Shown: piece by piece, positions 7,149-14,820 of the stretch
Position numbering within the stretch: the stretch's first letter is position 1
Layout: every line of letters starts with the position of its first letter
Source: CG1-02-35-72 sp964564475
Lineage (GTDB): Bacteria > Bacteroidota > Bacteroidia > Flavobacteriales > Flavobacteriaceae
DNA length: 15,860 nt
NCBI GenBank assembly: GCA_964564475.1
Contig: CAZMBM010000047.1
Location: forward strand, 1 to 15,860
Direction: 5' to 3'
Position numbers and translations under genes: made by a program
The notes under the pieces: generated by a model
What the model saw: the letters and a program-made list of their open reading frames with translations, nothing else
Databases searched by the model: none
What the model was told of the DNA's origin: nothing

Positions 7149-10100
7149 TTATGCTGTCATTTTTGCTGAATCTTTTTCTATTGCCAATCTTTTTAAGGCT
7201 TTTTTATAATCTTTCGGGAAGACTTTTACAAAATGCTTAGATACTGTTTGCCAGTTTGCTAATAATTTTGAGGCCAGTTGGCTGTCGGTATACTTTTTAT
7301 GTGCTTTAATGAGTTCTTCCAACTCATTTTTGTCAGTGTTATTTAAAGGGTCTAAGTCAACCATTTCTAAGTTACAAAGACCGTTTTTAAAGGTCTTGTC
7401 ATTATCGTACACATAAGCGATACCCCCACTCATACCTGCGGCAAAATTGCGTCCTGTTTTTCCTAAAATAACGACTTTACCCCCCGTCATATATTCACAT
7501 CCGTGGTCGCCCACACCTTCAACAACAGCCGTTATGCCCGAATTTCGCACACAAAAGCGTTCGCCGGCTATACCGTTTATATAGGCTTCGCCACTTATGC
7601 CACCGTAAAAGCACACATTTCCCACAATTATATTGTCTTCGGCTTTAAAAACGGCTTCTTTAGGTTTCTTGATGATAATTTTTGCTCCCGATAAACTCTT
7701 ACCAAGGTAGTCATTGGTTTCGCCTATAACTTTTAGCGTGAGTCCGTTAGTGGCAAAAGCCCCAAAGCTTTGACCGGCTGACCCTTTAAAAGTAATATTT
7801 AGGGTGTTTTTAGGTAAACCATCTTCACCATAAAGTTTAGATATTTCGTGGCTGGTAATGGCACCCACAGTACGATTGGTATTTTTTATCGGATAAGCCA
7901 AATGCATAACCTGTTTATTTTTTATGGCTGCCTTGGCATCCGACAGGATTTTATTGTCTAAAACATTGTAAAGGTTGTGGTTTTGAGGCTGTTTATAAAA
8001 AAGAGCACTATCACCTTTTACTTTGGGTTGATAAAGGATGGCCGATAAATCTAAGCCTTGGGCTTTGTAGTGATTTTGAGCGGTTTTGCTGTCTAGTTTT
8101 TGTGTTTGCCCCACCATTTCATCAATAGTTCTAAAGCCGAGTTGCGCCATAATACCCCGTAATTCTTCGGCCACGAAATACATAAAGTTAATGACGTGTT
8201 CGGGGGTGCCTTTAAAATTTTTGCGCAATTCGGGGTCTTGTGTGGCTATACCAACCGGACATGTATTTAAATGACAAGCCCGCATCATAACACAGCCCGA
8301 GGCCACTAATGGCGCTGTAGCAAAACCAAACTCTTCTGCACCTAATAAGCAAGCAATGGCCACATCGCGCCCCGTTTTTAATTGTCCGTCGCATTCTAAT
8401 ACCACACGGCTTCTTAAATTGTTAAGTACCAAAGTTTGTTGCGCTTCGGCCAGACCGAGTTCCCAAGGCAGACCGGTATGCTTTAAAGAGGTAAGGGCTG
8501 CAGCCCCTGTGCCGCCATCGTAACCCGAAATAAGAATCACATCGGCTTTGGCCTTGGCCACACCAGCCGCAATGGTACCCACGCCTACTTCTGATACCAA
8601 TTTGACGTTTATACGTGCCTTTTGATTGGCATTTTTTAAATCGAATATGAGTTGTGCCAAATCTTCGATTGAATAAATATCGTGATGTGGTGGTGGCGAA
8701 ATGAGCCCTACATAAGGCGTTGAGTGGCGCACTTTGGCAATCCACGGATAGACTTTTTCGCCGGGTAATTGCCCTCCTTCGCCGGGTTTGGCTCCTTGAG
8801 CCATTTTTATCTGAATTTCTTTGGCATGGGTTAAATAATTACTCGATACGCCAAAACGCCCTGAGGCCACTTGTTTTATGGCACTGTTTTTCCAGTCGCC
8901 GTTGGGTAGTTTTTTAAAACGGGTTTTGTCTTCACCGCCTTCGCCAGAGTTGGATTTCCCTCCGATACGGTTCATCGCCAAAGCGAGGTTTTCGTGCGCC
9001 TCCTTACTTATAGAGCCATAAGACATAGCCCCCGTTTTAAAGCGTTTTACAATTTCGGTCCAACTTTCAACTTCGTCAATGGGAATGGGGTCTAGGTTTG
9101 TAAATTCAAACAGGCCTCTAAGCGTCATTAAATTTTTACTTTGCTCGTTGATAGAACGTGTGTAAGTTTTATAGGCGGTTAGATTTTTTTGACGAACGGC
9201 TTGTTGCAGTTTGGCAACTGTTTCGGGGTTAAACATGTGTTTTTCGCCGGTACGACGCCAGCGGTACGAACCCCCAATTTCTAAGCGAGAATTCAAATCG
9301 GTAAAAGCAAAACGATGCCGTTTGGCAATTTCGCGTTCTATTTCGTAGAGACCAATACCCTCAATCCGCGTAGGCGTATAAGGAAAATATTTTTTGGAAA
9401 AAGATTTTTTAAGACCCAGAATTTCGAATATTTGCGATGCGCGATAAGAGTGTAAAGTAGAAATGCCCACTTTATTCATAATTTTTAAGATACCGAGGCC
9501 AACGGCATGATTAAAATTACGTACCGCATCATGGGCTCTAATGTCTTTGATGGTTTTTTCGGCAGCCAATTTCCTGATAATCTCATTGACCATATACGGG
9601 TTAATAGCACTGGCACCATAGCCGAAAAGGGTGGCAAAATGATGGGGTTCACGCGGTTCGGCCGTTTCTAAAATAATACCGAATTTAGAGCGCAGTCCCA
9701 TTTTATGAAGCGAATGATGTACATACGAACAAGCCAACAAAGCCGGAATAGGCGCTTTTTTTTGACTCACGCCTCTGTCAGAGAGAATTATGATATTAGC
9801 CCGATTTAAAACAGCTTTTTTAACCTGTATCAATATTTCGTCAAGTGCTTTTTCCAATCCGTTAAGACCTTTGTCAATAGGGTAGACAATAGAAATAACC
9901 GCAATTTTAAAATCGGGATGGTTGATGTTTTTTATTTTATCTAAATCGGCATTTGAGATAACCGGATTCTGAATACGTAATTTTTTAGCCTGCTCCGGAA
10001 TAATCTCAAAAATATTACGGTCTTGTCCAATAGCCAAGCTGATATCGGTAATGATATTTTCGCGGATACCATCAAGTGGCGGATTGGTAACTTGGGCAAA

Positions 10101-11645
10101 AAGCTGTTTAAAGTAGTTGTACAACAACTGGGGCTTATTTGACAAAACTGCCAAAGGCGTATCGGTACCCATAGAGCCGATAGATTCTTTGCGTTTAACA
10201 CTCATCGGTGTGATGAGGGTGCTGATATCTTCTTGGGTATAGCCAAATATTTTCTGTCGGATTTTATAAGCGGTAGGTTCAACCGGCATGTTAAAGTCGT
10301 TATAGGGGACTTTAGCCAGTGGCAGGGTGTTTTTTTTGACCCAAGTTTGATAAGGATATTTAGAAACGATTTTGTTTTTGATTTCTTCATCTTCAATGAT
10401 GCGCCCTGCGTTCATATCTACCAAGAACATTTTTCCGGGCTCTAAACGGCCGTGTTTAACCACATTTTCGGGTTTTATATCTAAAACACCTATCTCTGAG
10501 GCCATCACAACATTCCCTTCTTTTGTAAGTGTATATCTAGAGGGGCGTAAGCCGTTTCTATCTAGCACAGCTCCTATAATATTGCCGTCGGTAAAAGGAA
10601 CAGAAGCCGGACCGTCCCAAGGCTCCATTATGCACGAATTGTATTGGTAAAAGGCCTTTTTTGCGGGACTCATAGTTTGGTGTTTTTCCCAAGCTTCGGG
10701 GATGAGCATCATCATAACTTCGGGCAGACTGCGTCCCGTCATAAGCAATAATTCAACCATCATATCCATACTGGCCGAATCAGATTTACCATCGAGGATA
10801 ATTGGGAAAAGGGTTTTAATATCTTCTCCAAAAAGCGGACTTTCCATCAACTCTTCACGGGCGCGCATACGACTTACGTTACCACGGATGGTATTTATTT
10901 CGCCGTTATGACACATATAGCGGAAGGGTTGGGCCAAATCCCAAGACGGAAAAGTATTGGTAGAAAAACGTTGATGTACCAATGCCAAACGCGTCACGAC
11001 GTCAAACTGTTTTAAATCGGTATAATAATTACCGATATCTTCGGGCACTAACAAACCCTTGTAAATTATGGTAGTGGTAGAAAAGCTAGGCAAATAAAAA
11101 AAGTGACGCTCAGAAATTTTTGAGGCTTTAATAGCATGCTCGGCTTGTTTTCTTGCAGAAAATAATTTGGCATTGAATTGCTTTTCGGATAATTCAAGAT
11201 TGTTCTTTCCTACAAAAACCTGTTTGATTTTGGGTTCTGTTTGTGAGGCTATTTCACCGAGTTTTGAAGTGTCAACCGGCACATCGCGCCAGCCTAAAAC
11301 AGCCAATCCTTGTTTTTCTATGTGTAATTCTAAAATTTTAATACAATAATCACATTGGTTGTACGATTTTGGGAAAAAAACCATGCCCACGGCATATTCT
11401 TTAGGTTTTGGTAACGAAAAAGAACAAACACGGTTGAAAAATTTATGCGGAATATCTATTAATATACCGGCTCCGTCGCCGGTGCGACCATCGGCACTTA
11501 TCGCACCGCGATGCTCCAATTTGATAAGTATTTCAAGGGCTTGATGAATAATAGTATGCGACTTTTTTCCTTTCAGATTGCAGATAAAACCGGCACCACA
11601 ATTGTCGTGTTCAAACTCAGGCAGATATAATCCTTGTCGCTTCAT
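7149..11645 (-). CDS. gltB: Glutamate synthase large subunit
   Basis: The 1498-residue alpha subunit of GOGAT is complete. Residues 1-15 form the expected propeptide; Cys16 in DNCGAGF would become the N-terminal nucleophile of the class-II glutamine amidotransferase domain (16 to about 430, with RFSTNTFPSW and HNGEINTIRGN near 225-255). A central domain follows, then the FMN-dependent synthase domain (about 840-1200, with the GGTGAAALTS loop near 1040), which makes glutamate from 2-oxoglutarate and tunnelled ammonia. Cys1118, Cys1124 and Cys1129 in CVMMRACHLNTC are the 3Fe-4S ligands. The C-terminal GXGXG beta-helix (about 1280-1420) shows the repeated glycine pattern. It is followed directly by gltD. 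The start at 11645 is the only reasonable one, since the propeptide has normal length from there. Several open frames on the opposite strand are artefacts of this long gene. Confidence 0.98.
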   Translation of the reverse strand: MKRQGLYLPEFEHDNCGAGFICNLKGKKSHTIIHQALEILIKLEHRGAISADGRTGDGAGILIDIPHKFFNRVCSFSLPKPKEYAVGMVFFPKSYNQCDYCIKILELHIEKQGLAVLGWRDVPVDTSKLGEIASQTEPKIKQVFVGKNNLELSEKQFNAKLFSARKQAEHAIKASKISERHFFYLPSFSTTTIIYKGLLVPEDIGNYYTDLKQFDVVTRLALVHQRFSTNTFPSWDLAQPFRYMCHNGEINTIRGNVSRMRAREELMESPLFGEDIKTLFPIILDGKSDSASMDMMVELLLMTGRSLPEVMMMLIPEAWEKHQTMSPAKKAFYQYNSCIMEPWDGPASVPFTDGNIIGAVLDRNGLRPSRYTLTKEGNVVMASEIGVLDIKPENVVKHGRLEPGKMFLVDMNAGRIIEDEEIKNKIVSKYPYQTWVKKNTLPLAKVPYNDFNMPVEPTAYKIRQKIFGYTQEDISTLITPMSVKRKESIGSMGTDTPLAVLSNKPQLLYNYFKQLFAQVTNPPLDGIRENIITDISLAIGQDRNIFEIIPEQAKKLRIQNPVISNADLDKIKNINHPDFKIAVISIVYPIDKGLNGLEKALDEILIQVKKAVLNRANIIILSDRGVSQKKAPIPALLACSYVHHSLHKMGLRSKFGIILETAEPREPHHFATLFGYGASAINPYMVNEIIRKLAAEKTIKDIRAHDAVRNFNHAVGLGILKIMNKVGISTLHSYRASQIFEILGLKKSFSKKYFPYTPTRIEGIGLYEIEREIAKRHRFAFTDLNSRLEIGGSYRWRRTGEKHMFNPETVAKLQQAVRQKNLTAYKTYTRSINEQSKNLMTLRGLFEFTNLDPIPIDEVESWTEIVKRFKTGAMSYGSISKEAHENLALAMNRIGGKSNSGEGGEDKTRFKKLPNGDWKNSAIKQVASGRFGVSSNYLTHAKEIQIKMAQGAKPGEGGQLPGEKVYPWIAKVRHSTPYVGLISPPPHHDIYSIEDLAQLIFDLKNANQKARINVKLVSEVGVGTIAAGVAKAKADVILISGYDGGTGAAALTSLKHTGLPWELGLAEAQQTLVLNNLRSRVVLECDGQLKTGRDVAIACLLGAEEFGFATAPLVASGCVMMRACHLNTCPVGIATQDPELRKNFKGTPEHVINFMYFVAEELRGIMAQLGFRTIDEMVGQTQKLDSKTAQNHYKAQGLDLSAILYQPKVKGDSALFYKQPQNHNLYNVLDNKILSDAKAAIKNKQVMHLAYPIKNTNRTVGAITSHEISKLYGEDGLPKNTLNITFKGSAGQSFGAFATNGLTLKVIGETNDYLGKSLSGAKIIIKKPKEAVFKAEDNIIVGNVCFYGGISGEAYINGIAGERFCVRNSGITAVVEGVGDHGCEYMTGGKVVILGKTGRNFAAGMSGGIAYVYDNDKTFKNGLCNLEMVDLDPLNNTDKNELEELIKAHKKYTDSQLASKLLANWQTVSKHFVKVFPKDYKKALKRLAIEKDSAKMTA

Positions 11646-11664
11646 AGAAATTAAAATATATTTA

Positions 11665-11672
11665 CAAAATTA
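11665..11672 (-). promoter_or_regulatory. Candidate -7 box for gltBD
   Basis: Read on the minus strand this is TAATTTTG, an exact match to the Bacteroidota -7 consensus TAnnTTTG, 19 bp before the gltB start. No clear TTG sits at the expected upstream distance; that stretch is simply very AT-rich. A start site near 11657 would give a leader of only about a dozen bases. gltBD therefore probably has its own promoter besides any read-through from amt. Confidence 0.35.
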
Positions 11673-11760
11673 TGAAATATGGTGTAATATATTTAATAAA
11701 ACTACGAAAACGATATAGTAAATATAATGATTAAAAGAATGTACTGAATATATAATAATT

Positions 11761-11819
11761 AAAAAAAGCGTAAAAAAATAAAGTCGCAGGCTTTTACAGG
11801 TGTAAAAACGCACGACTTT
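11761..11819 (-). terminator. Rho-independent terminator after amt
   Basis: Outer stem 11780-11786 pairs with 11813-11819 (AAAGTCG/CGACTTT) and inner stem 11792-11798 pairs with 11801-11807 (TTTTACA/TGTAAAA) around a two-base loop, with a 5x5 internal loop between them. On the minus strand the stem is followed by two T-rich runs (complement of 11761-11779). The orientation fits the end of the barrel/glnK/amt transcript, 37 bp past the amt stop, and separates it from gltBD. Confidence 0.75.
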
Positions 11820-11855
11820 GTTGAATAAATATTCTACTAATCTTAAAGATTTTTT

Positions 11856-13073
11856 TTAATGCTCGTTTAGTCTAAAATCGGGATAGGCATTGTTGCCATG
11901 TTCATGAATATCCAATCCTTCTATTTCTTCTTTTTCAGAAACGCGCAACCCGATAGTTTTTTTAAGGGTAAAGAGAATCACAAATGAAACAGCAAGTACC
12001 CAACCCGCAACGGCAAATACGCCAATGGCTTGCACAGCTAGTTGGTGAAGGCCTCCTCCGTAAAACAAACCGTTCTCTGTAGCAAAAACCCCAACTAGTA
12101 AGGTGCCCAATGCGCCACACACGCCATGTACAGATATGGCGCCGACTGGGTCGTCTATTTTTAATTTTTTATCGATGAATTCGATTGCAAAAACCACAAC
12201 AATACCACAAATAATACCAATGGCTACAGCCCCAAAGTTGTCAACTACGGCTGTGCCGGCAGTAATACCTACGAGACCGGCTAAGGCACCGTTTAGCGTC
12301 ATAGACATATCGGGTTTGCCATATTTTTTCCAAGTAAGAAAAAGAGCGGCCACGGCACCGGCAGCCGCAGCTAAATTTGTGGTGATGATTATTCTTGAGA
12401 CGGCAAAAATATTATCGCCCGAAATAGCGAGTTGCGAACCACCGTTAAAACCAAACCATCCAAACCAGAGTATAAAAACTCCTAAAGCACCATACATCAT
12501 ATTATGACCGGGTATGGCGTTAGATTTGCCATTTGTGTATTTACCGATACGCGGCCCTACCAAATAAGCGGCTACTAAAGCGGCCCATCCGCCAACGGAA
12601 TGCACAACGGTAGAGCCTGCAAAATCGATAAAGCCCAGTTTGGTTAACCAGCCCTCACCTTGCCATACCCAATGACCTGAGATAGGATAGATAACGACGG
12701 TCATCAGTAAAGAGAAAATAAGGTAGGTAGAAAATTTTGTACGTTCGGCAATAGCGCCCGAGACAATGGTAGCCGCTGTGGCGCAAAAGACAGTTTGAAA
12801 GAATAGATTATGCATCTCTTTAGCATCGTTAAAGAAAAGAGTAGGGTTGCCAATTAAAGTGCTGATGTCTTTGCCGTACATAAGCGTATAACCTATAAGC
12901 CAAAACCCGAGCGACCCAATACAAAGATCCATAAGATTCTTCATAATTATATTGATGGTGTTTTTAGAACGGGTAAAGCCCGATTCTACAAGGGTGAATC
13001 CTGCTTGCATGAAGAAAACCAAAATGCCGGCGATAAGAATCCACATAATATCTAATACTGTATTTACTTCCAT
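11856..13073 (-). CDS. amt: Ammonium transporter, Amt/MEP/Rh family
   Basis: The 405-residue inner-membrane protein has the 11-helix Amt pattern and forms a trimeric ammonium channel/transporter. The twin-histidine pore residues are His158 in DFAGSTVVHSVGG and His316 in AISVHGVCGALG. The external recruitment region includes GHWVW (about 133-137), and FFQTVF (91-96) corresponds to the phenylalanine gate segment. The C-terminal tail carries GLRVSEKEEIEGLDIHEHG, the conserved cytoplasmic segment that couples subunits and docks PII. Translation starts directly in the first helix, so there is no cleaved signal peptide as in E. coli AmtB. It lies 18 bp downstream of glnK, the usual PII-Amt pairing, so its activity is probably blocked by the unliganded PII trimer when nitrogen is plentiful. 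A terminator follows. Confidence 0.97.
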   Translation of the reverse strand: MEVNTVLDIMWILIAGILVFFMQAGFTLVESGFTRSKNTINIIMKNLMDLCIGSLGFWLIGYTLMYGKDISTLIGNPTLFFNDAKEMHNLFFQTVFCATAATIVSGAIAERTKFSTYLIFSLLMTVVIYPISGHWVWQGEGWLTKLGFIDFAGSTVVHSVGGWAALVAAYLVGPRIGKYTNGKSNAIPGHNMMYGALGVFILWFGWFGFNGGSQLAISGDNIFAVSRIIITTNLAAAAGAVAALFLTWKKYGKPDMSMTLNGALAGLVGITAGTAVVDNFGAVAIGIICGIVVVFAIEFIDKKLKIDDPVGAISVHGVCGALGTLLVGVFATENGLFYGGGLHQLAVQAIGVFAVAGWVLAVSFVILFTLKKTIGLRVSEKEEIEGLDIHEHGNNAYPDFRLNEH

Positions 13074-13091
13074 GATTTATTTTTTAGTAGG

Positions 13092-13430
13092 TTATTTTAA
13101 TGTGTCACTTCCTTTTTTACCTGTACGTATTCTGTAAGATTCTTTGATATCTGATACAAATATTTTACCGTCGCCAATTTCACCGGTAGCGGCCACTTCT
13201 AATATGACTTTTATGGTAGGTTCTTCAAAATCGTCGTTGACAACGATTGATAAATAGCGACGTTGAATATCGCTAGTGCTGTAAGAGATGCCGCGATATA
13301 CATGACCTTCTTTTTCGTTACCCACACCGGTAACATCCCAATAGGTAAAAAAGTTTACACCGATGTCGTGTAGTTTTTCTTTTAATATGCGGTATTTAGA
13401 CCGTCTGATAATTGCTTCGATTTTTTTCAT
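13092..13430 (-). CDS. glnK: PII nitrogen-regulatory protein (GlnK/GlnB family)
   Basis: The 112-residue protein is a PII signal protein, a trimer sensing ATP/ADP and 2-oxoglutarate. ATP-site residues are intact: TGEIGDGK (82-89) and Arg100/Arg102 in RIRTG. The T-loop runs about 37-55; GHVYRGISY aligns with the HTELYRGAEY segment of enteric PII, so Tyr50 corresponds to the uridylylated Tyr51. The loop is remodelled: GVGNEKEGH replaces GFGRQKGH, so Gln39, which coordinates Mg2+ and 2-oxoglutarate in enteric PII, aligns with Glu39, and two residues are missing further on. It sits between the barrel gene (23 bp upstream) and amt (18 bp downstream), so its main target is presumably Amt. I call it glnK from this linkage; sequence alone does not separate GlnB from GlnK. 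Confidence 0.95.
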   Translation of the reverse strand: MKKIEAIIRRSKYRILKEKLHDIGVNFFTYWDVTGVGNEKEGHVYRGISYSTSDIQRRYLSIVVNDDFEEPTIKVILEVAATGEIGDGKIFVSDIKESYRIRTGKKGSDTLK

Positions 13431-13453
13431 TTTTTCTAATTTTTAGATTTGAT

Positions 13454-14464
13454 TTAAAATTTATAAATAGCAGCCATAACAAATGAGCTTAAGTTCTTTT
13501 GTGGATTTAAATTTTTGTCGACAAAAATTTTATTTGAACCTGAATCTATTCTCAATTCAGGAATAATTACCAAATTATCGTCTAGTATGATGTTGCCGGA
13601 TAGGGTTGTGGCAAAAATTCGAGAATTTATATTTCCTGTAAAAGAATTGAAATATTCGGGTCTTAAGCCTATTTCAAAAGTATCGCTGACTTTTAATTGC
13701 ATGTAAAGTGCTGTGCCATAAAAGCCTACATTGTCATTTAGTGAATTTACTTTGGTTGTTTGATAAGTTGTATTTATTCCTAAGTAAAGTTCATCGCTTA
13801 TATTAAAACCTCCGGTATAGTCAATTTGAAATGTTTCGCGGGTATCAGGATTAGTGTCTTGATCGCCGTAAATCATATTTAAATATTGTCCTTTATAGCC
13901 GTATTGTAAACCTAATGTGTAGGTGTCTGTGCTGTTGCGTTCTGTGTCGTCTGTGGCATTCATTATCGCCAACATTAACGATGAATCATTAGATAAAGTA
14001 AAATCAGCTCTCAATCCGGTATGAGAAAAGGGGCCGTTAGAGAACATATAAGACGTAGAGTAGTTAAAGTTACCGCTAGGCGAAATGACTTCGTATCCTA
14101 AAAAGGTGTTAAACTTTCCGAGCGTAAGTTGAAGTTTATCAGAAATCCTGTAATACATGTACAATTGATTTACCAATGTGTTACTGGCGGATTCACCTCT
14201 TGGTCCAAAAACCAAATCGCCTACAAATCCAACTTTTTCACCTTGTTGTTTGGCGATAATGTTTACCATACCTAATGAAAATCCGGGTTCATTCGCAAAA
14301 GAAGTAAAAGGAGACGTGCCCAAGATATCGGCTTTATTAGGAGCGTTTAAATTAGATCGAAAATACGTATCTACCGTTCCTGAGAGGGTGTAAGTTTTTT
14401 TTGTTTCTTGCGCGGTAGTCATTAGCATATTTAATAATAGTGTTGCCAAAATGATTTTTTTCAT
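13454..14464 (-). CDS. Outer-membrane beta-barrel protein (BBP2/OmpL-like porin family)
   Basis: The 336-residue protein starts with a clear signal peptide (KK, hydrophobic core, then MTTAQE with likely cleavage near residue 18). The rest shows alternating hydrophobic/polar beta strands, aromatic girdles, polar loops rich in Asn, Asp and Ser, and a terminal phenylalanine (AAIYKF), all marks of an outer-membrane barrel. The pattern, including LGKFNTFLGYEVISPSGNF and FSNGPFSHTGLRADF, resembles the putative beta-barrel porin-2 family. It is the first gene of an operon with glnK (23 bp downstream) and amt, and the promoter at 14510-14539 reads into it. The context suggests an outer-membrane channel for ammonium or another small nitrogen source made when nitrogen is short; that role is inference. 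Confidence 0.82.
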   Translation of the reverse strand: MKKIILATLLLNMLMTTAQETKKTYTLSGTVDTYFRSNLNAPNKADILGTSPFTSFANEPGFSLGMVNIIAKQQGEKVGFVGDLVFGPRGESASNTLVNQLYMYYRISDKLQLTLGKFNTFLGYEVISPSGNFNYSTSYMFSNGPFSHTGLRADFTLSNDSSLMLAIMNATDDTERNSTDTYTLGLQYGYKGQYLNMIYGDQDTNPDTRETFQIDYTGGFNISDELYLGINTTYQTTKVNSLNDNVGFYGTALYMQLKVSDTFEIGLRPEYFNSFTGNINSRIFATTLSGNIILDDNLVIIPELRIDSGSNKIFVDKNLNPQKNLSSFVMAAIYKF

Positions 14465-14509
14465 AGTAGTTGCTTTTAGTTAATAATTAGGTTTAGAACT
14501 TAAAGCTGA

Positions 14510-14539
14510 CAAATGTATTTATAAAAATTAGATAAACAA
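14510..14539 (-). promoter_or_regulatory. Promoter of the barrel-glnK-amt operon
   Basis: On the minus strand TTG (complement of 14537-14539) is followed after 19 bp by TACATTTG (complement of 14510-14517), an exact TAnnTTTG match at the correct spacing. Transcription would start near 14504, giving a leader of about 40 nt before the ATG at 14464. The -33 element abuts the first of three G5 motifs. Confidence 0.6.
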
Positions 14540-14649
14540 GGGGGTGTTACATCGAAAACATTAAAAAAAGAAAGTATAGAGTTAAAATAAAGGGGGTAAA
14601 AATACAAAAAGAGTAAAATATAAAATATTTATATAAAAAAATAGGGGGT
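14539..14649 (-). promoter_or_regulatory. Three AGGGGGT motifs at exact 52-bp intervals (candidate operator array)
   Basis: AGGGGGT occurs at 14539-14545, 14591-14597 and 14643-14649 (ACCCCCT on the transcribed strand), so the intervals are 52 and 52 bp, about five helical turns each. The sequences between them are AT-rich and not repeats of one another, so this is not a tandem duplication. Relative to the predicted start near 14504 the motifs centre at about -38, -90 and -142. They look like same-face sites for a regulator of the nitrogen operon; the protein is unknown. Confidence 0.5.
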
Positions 14650-14754
14650 ATTTATAAAATATACACAATTATTTAAGATTCTTATAAATGTGAATTTTTT
14701 TTAAAAAAAGTAAAAAAAGTTTTTGTTATAGTGTTAAATCGGCCAATAAACAGA

Positions 14755-14814
14755 TTTTGAGCCTCTTCTAGAATAACTTAAACAACTCTTATCTTGTTAA
14801 AAAGAGCTTCAAAA
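14755..14814 (-). terminator. Imperfect hairpin after the phosphodiesterase gene (weak terminator candidate)
   Basis: About 12 bp can pair between 14755-14767 and 14802-14814 (TTTTGAGCCTCTT with AAGAGCTTCAAAA, two bulges), with a smaller AACAA/TTGTT hairpin inside. GGCC blocks at 14741-14744 and 14815-14818 flank it. It lies just past the stop codon at 14821, but only a weak T-rich stretch follows on the minus strand. Confidence 0.3.
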
Positions 14815-14820
14815 GGCCAT

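Larger units (their letters stand above)
14465..14820. other. Intergenic region, no gene seen
   Basis: This 356-bp gap between the barrel gene and the phosphodiesterase gene has no plausible coding frame. It holds the promoter and G5 array listed separately, then an extremely AT-rich stretch (about 14550-14730) with many short A-tracts and a tandem AAAAAAAGT at 14703-14711 and 14712-14720 next to an eight-T run. Such tracts are likely bent or easily melted. The right end contains an imperfect hairpin past the phosphodiesterase stop. Confidence 0.7.

Noticed and set aside
8422..8745. 107-codon open frame overlapping gltB in another minus-strand frame
   Set aside because: It lies wholly within the conserved FMN domain of gltB, encodes an unusual Arg/Cys/His-rich protein without recognisable features, and is explained by the higher GC content there.
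11839..11851. Small palindrome AATCTT-A-AAGATT next to the amt stop, considered as the amt terminator
   Set aside because: The T-run follows it only on the + strand, the wrong direction for amt; the larger hairpin at 11780-11819 has the T-run on the correct strand.
12103..12507. 134-codon open frame opposite amt
   Set aside because: It is antisense to the transmembrane core of amt; the Pro/Ala/Thr-rich translation is the usual shadow of hydrophobic codons.
14644..14648. G5 runs considered as a G-quadruplex
   Set aside because: Three runs separated by 47-bp AT-rich spacers are too far apart and too few for a stable intramolecular quadruplex; spaced protein sites are more likely.
14465..14820. 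Search for a small RNA, tRNA or short gene in the longest gap
   Set aside because: No cloverleaf, conserved riboswitch core or plausible coding frame was visible; the composition is dominated by A/T tracts.
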